Positions 18,499-28,371 of a DNA stretch of 64,000 nt are shown here, piece after piece (the first letter of the stretch is position 1; each line of letters starts with the position of its first letter). The notes under the pieces are model-generated. The model did no database searches and was not told the DNA's origin. It saw nothing but the letters and a program-made list of their open reading frames with translations. Made by a program: the position numbers and the translations under genes. This stretch comes from an uncultured Marinifilum sp. (GTDB lineage Bacteria > Bacteroidota > Bacteroidia > Bacteroidales > Marinifilaceae), in contig NZ_OY781918.1 of assembly GCF_963677195.1 (NCBI RefSeq), forward strand, positions 310,001-374,000, given 5' to 3'.

Positions 18499-19770
18499 AT
18501 GAAAAAGTACTTTAATTACAAAACTCTAATTATCGCAGGTCTTGTTCTTGCAGGATTATACCTTTTATCAAACAAGCAAAAAGATGTTCCCGATGAGGCA
18601 AAAACAGAAGAACATCAGATTATAGATTCGACAGAATTAGAACCTGTTAATTTAAAGTACGGATTCCCAATTGATGATTTTAAAGTTGAAACCAATAAGG
18701 TTAAACGAAATCAAAGTTTATCTACCCTATTGCGCCAATACGATGTCTCTTTTTCCACTATAGACAAAATAGCCCGAAAAGCAAAAAAGATTTTTAATGT
18801 GCGTAAAATAAAATCGGGCAAAGAATATTCTGTTTTATTTACTAAGGATAGCATTAAAAATCCTGAGTATTTTATCTACGAAAACACACCTGTAGAATAC
18901 ATAGTTTTCGATCTTCGCGATACTTTGCACGTATATAAAGGAACAAAAGAAATTAAATACCTGAAAAAGCAAGTTAGTGGCGATATAGAATCTTCTCTTT
19001 GGAATGCAATGGTAAGCGCAAAAGCTGATCCCTTATTATCGATAGAATTATCAGAAATATATGCATGGACCATTGATTTTTTTGGCATTGGCAAAGGAGA
19101 TCGTTTTAATATTATATACGAAGAAGCATTTGTAGACGATAAACCAATTCACGACATTAAGGTTTTAGCCGCGAATTTTATTCATCACAACACCAATAAT
19201 TACGCATTTGCTTTTACCGAAGGAGAAAAACAAGGATTTTTCGATGAGAAAGGAAATAGCTTACAAAAAGCATTCTTAAAAGCCCCATTGCGTTATTCTA
19301 GGATTAGTTCGCGTTTTTCGAACAGACGATTCCACCCAGTGTTAAAAAGATACAGAGCTCATCATGGAATCGATTATGCTGCTCCAACAGGAACCCCAGT
19401 GCATACTATTGGCGATGGAGTAATTATAAAAAAAGGCTATCAAAAAAATGGTGGAGGAAATTACATTAAAATTAAACACAATAGTGTTTATTCCACAACC
19501 TATATGCATCTTTCACGCTTTGGTAAAGGAATGAGAACAGGAGTTAGAGTAAAGCAAGGCCAAACAATTGGTTACGTTGGATCAACAGGTCTTGCTACTG
19601 GTCCTCATCTCGATTTTAGAGTATTTAAAAATGGATCAGCCATTAATCCTCTAAAAATGAAATCACCTCCTGTTGCACCAGTAAAAGAGGAAAATAAAGC
19701 AGCTTTTGAGAAATTAAAAAACAATTTTTTGAATGAGTTAAGTACCGAAAAAGCAATTAGCTTACAGTAA
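18499..19770 (+). CDS. M23 family (LytM-type) metallopeptidase, membrane-anchored
   Basis: The product has 423 residues. A single hydrophobic segment (residues 9-25) anchors it in the inner membrane; a linker and OapA/LysM-like region (about 55-260) precede the C-terminal LytM domain. The zinc-site motif HxxxD is H288-H-G-I-D292, the TYMHLS histidine is H337, and the final motif is G-P-H370-L-D372, where the classical family has HxH. It should cut peptidoglycan peptide bridges in the periplasm. Its 3' end overlaps the convergent purN gene by 9 nt. The IS just upstream leaves 72 nt for its promoter. Confidence 0.88.
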   Translation: MKKYFNYKTLIIAGLVLAGLYLLSNKQKDVPDEAKTEEHQIIDSTELEPVNLKYGFPIDDFKVETNKVKRNQSLSTLLRQYDVSFSTIDKIARKAKKIFNVRKIKSGKEYSVLFTKDSIKNPEYFIYENTPVEYIVFDLRDTLHVYKGTKEIKYLKKQVSGDIESSLWNAMVSAKADPLLSIELSEIYAWTIDFFGIGKGDRFNIIYEEAFVDDKPIHDIKVLAANFIHHNTNNYAFAFTEGEKQGFFDEKGNSLQKAFLKAPLRYSRISSRFSNRRFHPVLKRYRAHHGIDYAAPTGTPVHTIGDGVIIKKGYQKNGGGNYIKIKHNSVYSTTYMHLSRFGKGMRTGVRVKQGQTIGYVGSTGLATGPHLDFRVFKNGSAINPLKMKSPPVAPVKEENKAAFEKLKNNFLNELSTEKAISLQ

Positions 19771-20322
19771 CTGTTTAATTATTCTGGGAAAATGTTCATA
19801 CTCTAATTGGTGAACTTTTTCTGCTACACATTCGGGGGAATCATCCTTTTCAATCTTACATTTAGCTTGAAAAACGATTTTTCCCTCATCATAGTTTTCG
19901 TTTACCAAATGAATCGTAATGCCCGATTCACTTTCTCCATTTTCTATTACTGCTTTATGAACATTCATTCCATACATACCCTTTCCACCATATTTTGGTA
20001 AAAGTGCAGGATGAATATTTACAATTCTATTGGAAAATTTACGCACAAAATTTAAAGGAAGCAGCAATAAAAAACCTGCTAAAACGATAAAATCAACATT
20101 TTTTTCATCTAAAAATTCAATAATTTTATCCGTTTTCATGAAATCTGACTTCGAAAACACCAAACTTTCAATATTTAGCTCTTTCGCTCTGTTTAGTACA
20201 AAAGCATCAGGATTATTAGTTAATATAACAACTATTTCAACATTTGTATTATCCTTAAAATAGCGAACAATATTTTCAGCATTACTTCCTGATCCAGAAG
20301 CTAATATGGCAATTCTATTCAT
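19762..20322 (-). CDS. purN: Phosphoribosylglycinamide formyltransferase
   Basis: This enzyme transfers a formyl group from 10-formyl-tetrahydrofolate to GAR in purine synthesis. The product has 186 residues, normal for PurN. The phosphate loop G10-S-G-S-N, the catalytic trio N102, H104 (VNIHPALLP) and D145 (NYDEGKIV) are all present. It is convergent with the M23 peptidase gene (9-nt overlap) and divergent from acpP, with its own -7 box 28 nt upstream. purM lies 42 kb away, so purine genes are dispersed. Confidence 0.95.
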   Translation of the reverse strand: MNRIAILASGSGSNAENIVRYFKDNTNVEIVVILTNNPDAFVLNRAKELNIESLVFSKSDFMKTDKIIEFLDEKNVDFIVLAGFLLLLPLNFVRKFSNRIVNIHPALLPKYGGKGMYGMNVHKAVIENGESESGITIHLVNENYDEGKIVFQAKCKIEKDDSPECVAEKVHQLEYEHFPRIIKQLL

Positions 20323-20350
20323 TATATTTTAAATTGTATAAGAGATCAAT

Positions 20351-20358
20351 CAAAGATA
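20351..20358 (-). promoter_or_regulatory. -7 promoter box of purN
   Basis: On the minus strand TATCTTTG matches TAnnTTTG exactly and ends 28 nt before the purN start codon. Confidence 0.55.
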
Positions 20359-20408
20359 GACAAAAGCCATTTCCAATGGAAATAATTTCGTGGAAAAAGA
20401 AAAAGAAT

Positions 20409-20416
20409 TACCTTTG
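20409..20416 (+). promoter_or_regulatory. Candidate -7 promoter box of acpP-fabF-rnc
   Basis: TACCTTTG matches TAnnTTTG and lies about 104 nt upstream of acpP. A second, weaker box (TTTCTTTG, 20462-20469, followed by GCACCG as often seen in this phylum) is closer to the gene and may be the one used. Confidence 0.45.
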
Positions 20417-20520
20417 TTCGCAACTTTGTAAAAAATATTTGAATTATTTCAAGTAAATTCATTTCTTTGCACCGTTGAAAATTAATTAGTTTTAATATTA
20501 ATCATTTAAATTTAAAAGTT

Positions 20521-20757
20521 ATGTCTGATATTGCATCTAGAGTAAAAGCTATCATCGTTGATAAGTTGGGTGTAGACGAAACTGAAGTAACTCCGGAAGC
20601 TAGCTTCACTAACGATCTAGGAGCTGACTCATTGGATACAGTTGAGCTAATCATGGAATTCGAAAAAGAATTTAACATCGCAATTCCGGATGATCAAGCA
20701 GAAAACATCGGTACAGTAGGTGACGCTGTTTCCTATATCGAAGAAAACGCTAAGTAA
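20521..20757 (+). CDS. acpP: Acyl carrier protein
   Basis: The 78-residue acidic product carries the growing acyl chain in type II fatty-acid synthesis. The phosphopantetheine attachment site is S37 within [11 protein letters not shown]. It starts the tight operon acpP-fabF-rnc (21 nt to fabF), an arrangement widely conserved in bacteria. Confidence 0.98.
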   Translation: MSDIASRVKAIIVDKLGVDETEVTPEASFTNDLGADSLDTVELIMEFEKEFNIAIPDDQAENIGTVGDAVSYIEENAK

Positions 20758-20778
20758 TCATTAACCAGAACCTTTTTT

Positions 20779-22032
<1,254 letters not shown>

Positions 22033-22035
22033 TTT

Positions 22036-22776
22036 GTGATTAAGTCTATTTATCAATCCATAAAACTTTTTTTCTTTCCTGAAAGGGAGTTTTATGGATT
22101 GTTATATGATTTTTTAGGGTTTTACCCCAATAAACCCGATTTGTATGAACTAGCTTTCATACACAAATCTGCTACCATACAAAAAGATGGTTATGGCATG
22201 AATAACGAACGCTTGGAATATCTTGGCGACGCTATTTTAGGTGCTATTATTGCAGATATCCTTTATAAATTTTTCCCAAATAAAGATGAAGGATTTCTTA
22301 CCCAGATAAGATCTAAAATTGTAAGTAGAGAATCTCTTAATAAGCTAGCCATAAAAATTGGTCTGGACAAACAGGTAATCTCAAATGTGAATATGAATAA
22401 TAATAAACACATTTATGGTGATGCTTTTGAAGCTTTAATTGGAGCAATTTATTTAGATCAGGGATACCAAAACACCCGAATTTTTATTGAAGATCGTATT
22501 TTCAAAAAATACATCAACATAGAAGAAGTAGTTACTATTGAAACCAATTTTAAAAGTAAACTAATTGAATGGGCACAAAAAAACAAAAAAGATGTTTTTT
22601 TCGACACCCAGGAAGATGGCTTAGATAAAATATTGCGTTTACCTGTATTTATTTCGGAAGTAGAAGTAGAAGATGTAAAAATGGGTAAAGGAATTGGCAC
22701 CTCTAAAAAAGAGGCTCAGCAAAAAGCCGCCTGCGAAGCTTTAAAAAGAATCAATCAGAAAGAGCTGGCATCCTAA
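22036..22776 (+). CDS. rnc: Ribonuclease III
   Basis: RNase III cuts double-stranded RNA, including rRNA precursors. The product has 246 residues: an N-terminal RNase III domain with the signature ERLEYLGDAILG (residues 56-67) and the second acidic cluster GDAFEALIGAIYLD, then a C-terminal double-stranded RNA binding domain (about 170-240, ending KEAQQKAACEAL). I take the GTG at 22036 as start because it lies 3 nt after fabF and gives the expected length. Confidence 0.95.
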   Translation: MIKSIYQSIKLFFFPEREFYGLLYDFLGFYPNKPDLYELAFIHKSATIQKDGYGMNNERLEYLGDAILGAIIADILYKFFPNKDEGFLTQIRSKIVSRESLNKLAIKIGLDKQVISNVNMNNNKHIYGDAFEALIGAIYLDQGYQNTRIFIEDRIFKKYINIEEVVTIETNFKSKLIEWAQKNKKDVFFDTQEDGLDKILRLPVFISEVEVEDVKMGKGIGTSKKEAQQKAACEALKRINQKELAS

Positions 22777-22809
22777 TCTTTCAATAAGCTCATATAAATT
22801 CTGTTTTAA

Positions 22810-22829
22810 ATGTTCTCCTCAAAGAACAT
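22810..22829 (+). terminator. Weak hairpin after rnc
   Basis: ATGTTCT and AGAACAT pair with a 6-nt loop, 33 nt after the rnc stop. No clear T run follows. Confidence 0.3.
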
Positions 22830-22867
22830 ATATCTGCATGCTCATATATTAACAAAACAGGAAGCAT

Positions 22868-22958
22868 AAAAAAAGGACGGTAACCACAACCGCCCTTTCA
22901 TCTAACTATTAACCAAAATTTTTAATCAAGGAGATTGTTCCTTATAGATTCATTCTCC
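22868..22958 (-). ncRNA. Candidate small RNA (~90 nt) with own promoter and terminator
   Basis: On the minus strand a TTTG - 18 nt - TATATTTG promoter (22993 to 22964) is followed within a few nt by a 5' stem GGAGA / TCTCC (22958-22954 with 22934-22930), an AT-rich single-stranded stretch, and a hairpin GGGCGGTT / TACCGTCC-like (22896-22875) ending in seven T. No open reading frame of useful length lies within. The hairpin could also just be a terminator for rnc, but its T run points the other way. The exact 5' end is inferred from the promoter. Confidence 0.5.
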
Positions 22959-22963
22959 AAGGA

Positions 22964-22993
22964 CAAATATAGTATCAAATTATAAATTTCAAA
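22964..22993 (-). promoter_or_regulatory. Promoter of the candidate small RNA
   Basis: Minus strand: TTTG at 22993-22990, 18-nt spacer, TATATTTG at 22971-22964. Both boxes match the Bacteroidota consensus; the spacer is a little shorter than the 21 nt of the rRNA promoters in this window. Confidence 0.55.
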
Positions 22994-23141
22994 GCCGTTT
23001 TAAGTGAAAATTTACTCAAAAAATCCATTTTTAGCTTAATTATATCGAATCCGAATTTAAAAAAGCATTTTATTACAAATCATTTAGTATCTAATTACTA
23101 GAAACAAAATCACTCTTTTGTTAAAGATTGTTAAGTAATAA

Positions 23142-23169
23142 TTGTCGGTACATGATTTTTTTATCTTTG
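23142..23169 (+). promoter_or_regulatory. Promoter of the histidine kinase gene, giving a near-leaderless mRNA
   Basis: TTG at 23142-23144, 17-nt spacer, TATCTTTG at 23162-23169. The kinase ATG begins 5 nt after the box, about where transcription should start. Confidence 0.55.
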
Positions 23170-23174
23170 TAAAT

Positions 23175-24683
23175 ATGAATCAAAAGTATATTTGGCTTGT
23201 TACAATAGTTTTGTGCCTTTCTCTATTTGGACTAATATTGGTACAAATAAATTATTTTCAATCGGCCTCTAAAATAAAAGAAGAGCAATTTGCCCTTACC
23301 GTTAGTAAAGCATTAGATCAGGTCGTTTCTAAACTAGAACACGACGAAGAAACTCAAATCATTCTTAAGGGAGATATTGAATCCTACTCAAATGCAGCTG
23401 GTCAGCAAACTATTATCTCAGAAAGATCTGAACTGATCTTTAATATTCCTATGGATACCAAACACGATAAAGCTACAGTAAGTATCTCCTCGGAAAATAA
23501 AAAAATAAATATCGCTTCGGGATACCTTAATAAGGGTGGACTATCGGGTGTAAATAAAAAACTTCACGAGAAATATGAAAAAAGCTTATCGGGTAGCAAT
23601 TACAGATCGAGCCTTTTACCTGGCAAACTAAAACAGGAAAATTTAAAGATAACCGAACGAATTGATATGAAATTACTCCCTAAGCTAATAAAAGAAAAGC
23701 TAAAGGATAATGGCATAAAATTGAAGTTTGAATACGCTGTTAAATCCAACACTTCAAAAGTTGAACAGCGATCTCGAAATTACTACCAAAATCCATCGAT
23801 AGAAAAGTTTAGCAAGCAACTTTTCCCTAACGATTTATTTTTCAGTGCAAATCTGCTTTATATTTATTTTCCAGGGCAAAAGAAATACATGGTACAATCT
23901 TACTCCATGCTTTTTCCTTCCTTTATTTTAACTCTGGTTTTAATTCTTTGCAGCGCATTCACAATTTTTATCATTTTTCGTCAGAAAAAATTATCAAAAA
24001 TTAAGAATGATTTTATCAATAACATGACCCATGAGTTTAAAACTCCGATCTCAACTATTTCGCTGGCATCGCAAATGTTAAAGGATAATACAGTAACAAC
24101 AACTGCATCAACCATCGATCATATTGCAAAAATTATTAACGATGAAAGCAAAAGATTAACTTATCAGGTTGAGAAAGTATTACAAATGGCTGTTTTTAAT
24201 GAAGACCGAATGAGATTAAAATTAAAACCAATTAATGTTCATAAAATAATTCAGAATTTATTACCTAACTTTACAATTAGAGTAGAAGACAAAAATGGTA
24301 ATATGTACAACAATCTCGACGCCAACGATGATTTAATAATGGCCGATGAAGTACATATTAGCAATGTAATTTCCAATTTACTTGATAACGCAATAAAATA
24401 CAGCAAAGATAATCCTGAAATAAGCATTAGTACCCGTAACAAAAACAAAGGAATTGTTGTTTCTATTACCGATAATGGAATTGGTATTCCTAAAGAAGAT
24501 CAAAAAATGGTTTTTGAAAGATTTTTTAGAGTACACACAGGTAATGTGCATAATGTTAAAGGATTTGGACTGGGATTATCTTACGTTAAAAAAGTAGTAG
24601 ATGCCCATCATGGAGAAGTACAGGTTGACAGTATTCTCGATAAGGGATCGAAATTTGAAGTATATCTTCCATTAAAAAAATAA
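23175..24683 (+). CDS. Sensor histidine kinase, two transmembrane segments
   Basis: The product has 502 residues: membrane segment at 7-24, a periplasmic sensor region of about 220 residues without a recognised fold, a second membrane segment near 248-268, then HisKA with H286 (NNMTHEFKTPIST) and an HATPase domain with N-box (NLLDNAIKYS), DNGIGIP and GFGLGLSYV motifs. I place the start at the ATG 23175 because the region upstream is promoter. The response regulator follows after 4 nt. It controls that regulator by phosphotransfer; the signal is unknown. Similar kinases of this phylum are described as RprX-like. Confidence 0.92.
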   Translation: MNQKYIWLVTIVLCLSLFGLILVQINYFQSASKIKEEQFALTVSKALDQVVSKLEHDEETQIILKGDIESYSNAAGQQTIISERSELIFNIPMDTKHDKATVSISSENKKINIASGYLNKGGLSGVNKKLHEKYEKSLSGSNYRSSLLPGKLKQENLKITERIDMKLLPKLIKEKLKDNGIKLKFEYAVKSNTSKVEQRSRNYYQNPSIEKFSKQLFPNDLFFSANLLYIYFPGQKKYMVQSYSMLFPSFILTLVLILCSAFTIFIIFRQKKLSKIKNDFINNMTHEFKTPISTISLASQMLKDNTVTTTASTIDHIAKIINDESKRLTYQVEKVLQMAVFNEDRMRLKLKPINVHKIIQNLLPNFTIRVEDKNGNMYNNLDANDDLIMADEVHISNVISNLLDNAIKYSKDNPEISISTRNKNKGIVVSITDNGIGIPKEDQKMVFERFFRVHTGNVHNVKGFGLGLSYVKKVVDAHHGEVQVDSILDKGSKFEVYLPLKK

Positions 24684-24687
24684 ACGC

Positions 24688-25374
24688 ATGGAACAAGTTA
24701 GAATTTTATTAGCCGAAGATGATGCAAATCTAGGCCTTTTGCTTAAAGAATATTTAATAGCTAAAAATTACAACACTACGCTTTGCGAAGATGGTGATAA
24801 AGCTTATGATGAATTCTTAAAAAACCCTTACGATCTGTGTATTTTTGATATTATGATGCCTCATCGCGATGGTTTTACTCTGGCTAAAGATATTCGATTA
24901 ATAAACAGCGAAATTCCTATTATCTTTTTAACAGCTAAATCGATGAAAGAGGATGTTTTGGAAGGATTTAAGCTGGGAGCCGACGATTATATGACCAAAC
25001 CATTTAGCATGGAAGAACTACTGGTTAGAATTGAAGCTGTGCTAAGAAGAACTTCGGGAGTAAAATCTGAAAATACCCAAGAAGAATTTAAATTAGGACA
25101 TTTACTTTTCGATGCAAAAAAACAATTTTTGCAGGATGGTGAGAAAACAATTAAACTTACGACCAAAGAGTCTGAACTTCTAAAACTTTTATGTAACAAT
25201 GTAAACAAAGTATTAGAACGTAATCTGGCTTTAAAAACAATATGGTCGGATGATAATTATTTTAATGCCCGAAGCATGGATGTTTACATTACCAAACTTC
25301 GTAAACACCTAAAAGCAGAACCTAGCATCGAAATTATTAATGTTCATGGTAAAGGATATAAGCTAATTATGTAA
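24688..25374 (+). CDS. OmpR-family response regulator
   Basis: The product has 228 residues: receiver domain with acidic pocket D11-D12, phospho-acceptor D54 (CIFDIMMP), T82 and K104, then a winged-helix DNA-binding domain (about 130-226; ESELLKLL, DVYITKLRKHLK). Partner of the histidine kinase 4 nt upstream. An RprY-like identity is plausible but the target genes cannot be seen here. Confidence 0.93.
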   Translation: MEQVRILLAEDDANLGLLLKEYLIAKNYNTTLCEDGDKAYDEFLKNPYDLCIFDIMMPHRDGFTLAKDIRLINSEIPIIFLTAKSMKEDVLEGFKLGADDYMTKPFSMEELLVRIEAVLRRTSGVKSENTQEEFKLGHLLFDAKKQFLQDGEKTIKLTTKESELLKLLCNNVNKVLERNLALKTIWSDDNYFNARSMDVYITKLRKHLKAEPSIEIINVHGKGYKLIM

Positions 25375-25409
25375 GCACATAATTCAAAAAATAACAACAA
25401 ACTAAAAGG

Positions 25410-25437
25410 TGCTGCTCAATTTGGGTAGCATTTTTTT
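25410..25437 (+). terminator. Terminator after the two-component genes
   Basis: A short TGCT(GC) / (G)TAGCA stem with a 13-nt interior is followed by seven T, 36 nt after the regulator stop. Confidence 0.5.
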
Positions 25438-25479
25438 ATACCTGATATAATTCTATTTCTCTCAAAAAACGGAGTCAAT

Positions 25480-25511
25480 AAAAAAAGCTGCTCGAAAAAA
25501 TCGAACAGCTT
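25480..25511 (-). terminator. Rho-independent terminator of lepA
   Basis: Read on the minus strand AAGCTG-T-TCGA pairs with TCGA-G-CAGCTT (one mismatch) and is followed by seven T, about 54 nt after the lepA stop. Confidence 0.75.
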
Positions 25512-25564
25512 CTGTATATTATTTTAATGCAGACAGAATCTAAAAAAACTATCTGATTACATAT

Positions 25565-27352
25565 TTAATCTAATTTAAGAACCGCTAGGAAAGCTTTCTG
25601 TGGTACTTCAACATTACCAACCTGCTTCATACGTTTTTTCCCTTTTTTCTGCTTCTCGAGCAATTTACGCTTACGCGTGATATCACCACCATAACATTTT
25701 GCGGTTACATCTTTACGAACTGCTTTTACTGTTTCACGAGAAATAATTTTAGCTCCAATTGCTCCCTGAATGGCAATATCGAACTGCTGACGAGGAATTA
25801 GATCTTTCAATTTCTCACACATGCGTCGTCCGAACGATTGTGCATTATCGAAGTGAATTAAGGTAGAAAGAGCATCAACACCTTCTCCATTCAACAGAAT
25901 ATCAAGTTTAACCAATTTAGCCGGACGGAAACCAATCTGGAAATAATCGAAAGAAGCATATCCTTTTGAGATACTCTTTAGCTTATCGTAAAAATCGAAT
26001 ACAATTTCACCTAGTGGCATCTCGTAAGTTAGCTCTACCCTATCGCTGGTTAAATATTGCTGATTGGTCATAACACCACGCTTGCTCATGCAAAGGTTCA
26101 TTAACGGACCAATAAATTCTGATTTAGAAATAATTTGAGCACGAATGTAAGGCTCCTCAATAAAATCCAATGCATTAGGATCTGGCATATCCGAAGGATT
26201 GTGCATTTCGAATTCATCACCTTTATTGGTATGAGCAATGTACGAAACGTTAGGAACTGTTGTAATTACATTCATATCAAACTCACGATCTAAACGCTCC
26301 TGAATAATTTCCATGTGTAATAAACCAAGAAATCCACAACGAAAACCAAAACCAAGTGCCATAGACGATTCCGGCTCAAAAGTAAGAGAAGCATCATTCA
26401 GCTTCAATTTTTCCATTGCCGCACGCAAGTCTTCATAATCTTCCGAAACAATAGGATAAACTCCGGCAAATACCATAGGTTTTACCTCTTCAAATCCATC
26501 AATACCTGCTTCGCATGGTCTATCTCTATGGGTAACCGTATCTCCTACTTTAACCTCGGTAGAGGTTTTAATACCTGAGATAATATATCCTACATCTCCG
26601 GTTTTTAGCACATCTCGAGGTTCCTGTGTTAATCGCAATACTCCAATTTCATCAGCCTGATATTCTTTATCTGTATTTACAAATTTTACAGTATCGCCTT
26701 TCTTAATTTCCCCGCTCATTACACGGATATAAGCAATAATTCCTCGAAAAGAATTAAACTCCGAATCAAAAATCAATGCCTGAAGTGGTGCATCAGCTTC
26801 TCCTTCCGGAGCTGGAACACGATCAACAATGGCTTCTAAAATATCAGGAACACCTTCGCCGGTTTTTCCACTGGCGGCTAAAATATCATCAATATCGCAT
26901 CCCAAAAGGTCTACAATTTGGTCTTTTACATCTTCAGGATTCGCATTTGGCAAATCGATCTTATTTAATACCGGAATAATTTCCAGATCATTCTCAATAG
27001 CCAAATATAAGTTTGATATGGTTTGTGCCTGAATTCCCTGTGTAGCATCTACAATTAGCAAAGCACCTTCGCAGGCAGCAATGGAACGTGAAACCTCGTA
27101 AGAGAAGTCGACATGACCAGGAGTGTCAATCAGGTTTAAGGTGTATTTTTCACCATCGCGCATGTAATCCATTTGTATGGCATGACTCTTAATGGTAATT
27201 CCACGCTCACGTTCCAAATCCATATCATCGAGTACCTGAGCTTGTTTCTCACGATCAGTAATGGTATTGGTTACGTCTAACAAACGGTCGGCCAAAGTTG
27301 ATTTACCATGGTCGATATGAGCTATAATGCAAAAATTTCGAATATTCTTCAT
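25565..27352 (-). CDS. lepA: Translation elongation factor 4 (LepA)
   Basis: This ribosome-binding GTPase acts on stalled or mistranslocated ribosomes and in initiation/biogenesis. The product has 595 residues, the family norm. G1 is AHIDHGKST (residues 11-19), G2/switch [11 protein letters not shown]3 DTPGHVDF, G4 NKIDLP. The C-terminal LepA-specific domain ends in a Lys-rich region ([16 protein letters not shown]). Monocistronic, with its own terminator and -7 box. Confidence 0.97.
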   Translation of the reverse strand: MKNIRNFCIIAHIDHGKSTLADRLLDVTNTITDREKQAQVLDDMDLERERGITIKSHAIQMDYMRDGEKYTLNLIDTPGHVDFSYEVSRSIAACEGALLIVDATQGIQAQTISNLYLAIENDLEIIPVLNKIDLPNANPEDVKDQIVDLLGCDIDDILAASGKTGEGVPDILEAIVDRVPAPEGEADAPLQALIFDSEFNSFRGIIAYIRVMSGEIKKGDTVKFVNTDKEYQADEIGVLRLTQEPRDVLKTGDVGYIISGIKTSTEVKVGDTVTHRDRPCEAGIDGFEEVKPMVFAGVYPIVSEDYEDLRAAMEKLKLNDASLTFEPESSMALGFGFRCGFLGLLHMEIIQERLDREFDMNVITTVPNVSYIAHTNKGDEFEMHNPSDMPDPNALDFIEEPYIRAQIISKSEFIGPLMNLCMSKRGVMTNQQYLTSDRVELTYEMPLGEIVFDFYDKLKSISKGYASFDYFQIGFRPAKLVKLDILLNGEGVDALSTLIHFDNAQSFGRRMCEKLKDLIPRQQFDIAIQGAIGAKIISRETVKAVRKDVTAKCYGGDITRKRKLLEKQKKGKKRMKQVGNVEVPQKAFLAVLKLD

Positions 27353-27453
27353 ACTATCAATTACGAATTACAAAATCAATTACAAATCTTCAAATCAATT
27401 ACGAATTATTTATAGTTCGTAATCTGTAATTTACTAATTCGTAATTGGATTCG

Positions 27454-27461
27454 CAAAGATA
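27454..27461 (-). promoter_or_regulatory. Candidate -7 promoter box of lepA
   Basis: Minus-strand TATCTTTG lies about 100 nt upstream of lepA. The DNA between it and the gene carries several short repeats of AATTACGAATT type. Confidence 0.45.
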
Positions 27462-27578
27462 TTCAAATCCTTTGAATTTTGAGAATTTAAGTTTGTTCTG
27501 AAGAGGATTTTAATTGGGAATTTGATGAAATTTCCTTTGTACAAGAAATTTCAAGATAAGGAGTAAGTTTAATTCATA

Positions 27579-27793
27579 ACAGTCCGATCTTTCACTATAC
27601 AAAAGCTAGGGCGATTTTTTTTGCTCGTGCTCTACGTATGCAGCCCACAATAACATTATTTTCTTATACAAAAGCCCACAATTGCAACACAACGCATATG
27701 GAAGATTCTACAGGCAATTTTATTTTCATTAAAAATAAGTACGAAAGGAAGAACACTCGCACCAACGATTGGTACTAACTGGAACTATCGAAG
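27579..27793. repeat. Unknown dispersed repeat, copy A
   Basis: About 215 nt that align along their length with copy B (27916-28128), at roughly three quarters identity by eye. Shared blocks include ACAGTCCGA, TTTCACTATACAAAAGCTAG, AACATTATTTTCTT and GGTAATTTTATTTTC/GGCAATTTTATTTTC. No intact reading frame is conserved between the copies. The gap around them (27353-28371, about 1 kb) holds no other gene. Confidence 0.75.
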
Positions 27794-27915
27794 TTTTTAT
27801 TCGAAAATAATGATACGATATGAGCTTATTTTATACGATAGTGGTTCGGTCAAATGTACTGTAATGTGGAGGGTAAGTTCTCAAAGAAACCCCTAAATAA
27901 AAAATAAGCTTAGTT

Positions 27916-28128
27916 ACAGTCCGACATTTCACTATACAAAAGCTAGTGCGAGCTTTTTATAGCTCATGCTCTGCAAATGCAGCTAACAATAACATTATTT
28001 TCTTGCACAAAAGCCCAATTGCTAATTAATGCAAATGAGATATCTTATAGGTAATTTTATTTTCTCTGGAAATTGGTACGAATGAAAAACATTCGTACTA
28101 GCAGCTGGGCAAACTGGGACTATCGGAG
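27916..28128. repeat. Unknown dispersed repeat, copy B
   Basis: Direct repeat of copy A with an offset of about 337 nt. It has a perfect mini-hairpin at 28076-28098 which is degenerate in copy A and missing from copy C. Confidence 0.75.
28076..28098. other. Perfect mini-hairpin inside repeat copy B
   Basis: GTACGAATG (28076-28084) pairs with CATTCGTAC (28090-28098) around an AAAAA loop. Confidence 0.7.
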
Positions 28129-28371
28129 CTATTCTTCGCCACTACACAAGTCCTTCCTAAAATACGCATGTCTAATTACCACACTTGGATTTTCAGGAAA
28201 TCATCGTAATTTTTTTAATAATCCTAGTATGATTTTGTTCTTACACAACGAAACTGTACCTGACAATTGCATATTAGGACATTTATCTAAAGTTGATAGC
28301 ATAGTGTTCCATTTAAGTATGACTTATTAATCTGGACTCTTAAAAATTTGTTCTGTTTCTTTATAACCGTT

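Noticed and set aside
20323..20520. Purine riboswitch between purN and acpP
   Set aside because: No conserved purine-aptamer motifs were seen; only promoter boxes.
28073..28330. An 85-codon plus-strand frame next to the IS1380 transposase
   Set aside because: It begins at a TTG inside repeat copy B, runs through the mini-hairpin and has no counterpart in copy A or any recognisable motif.
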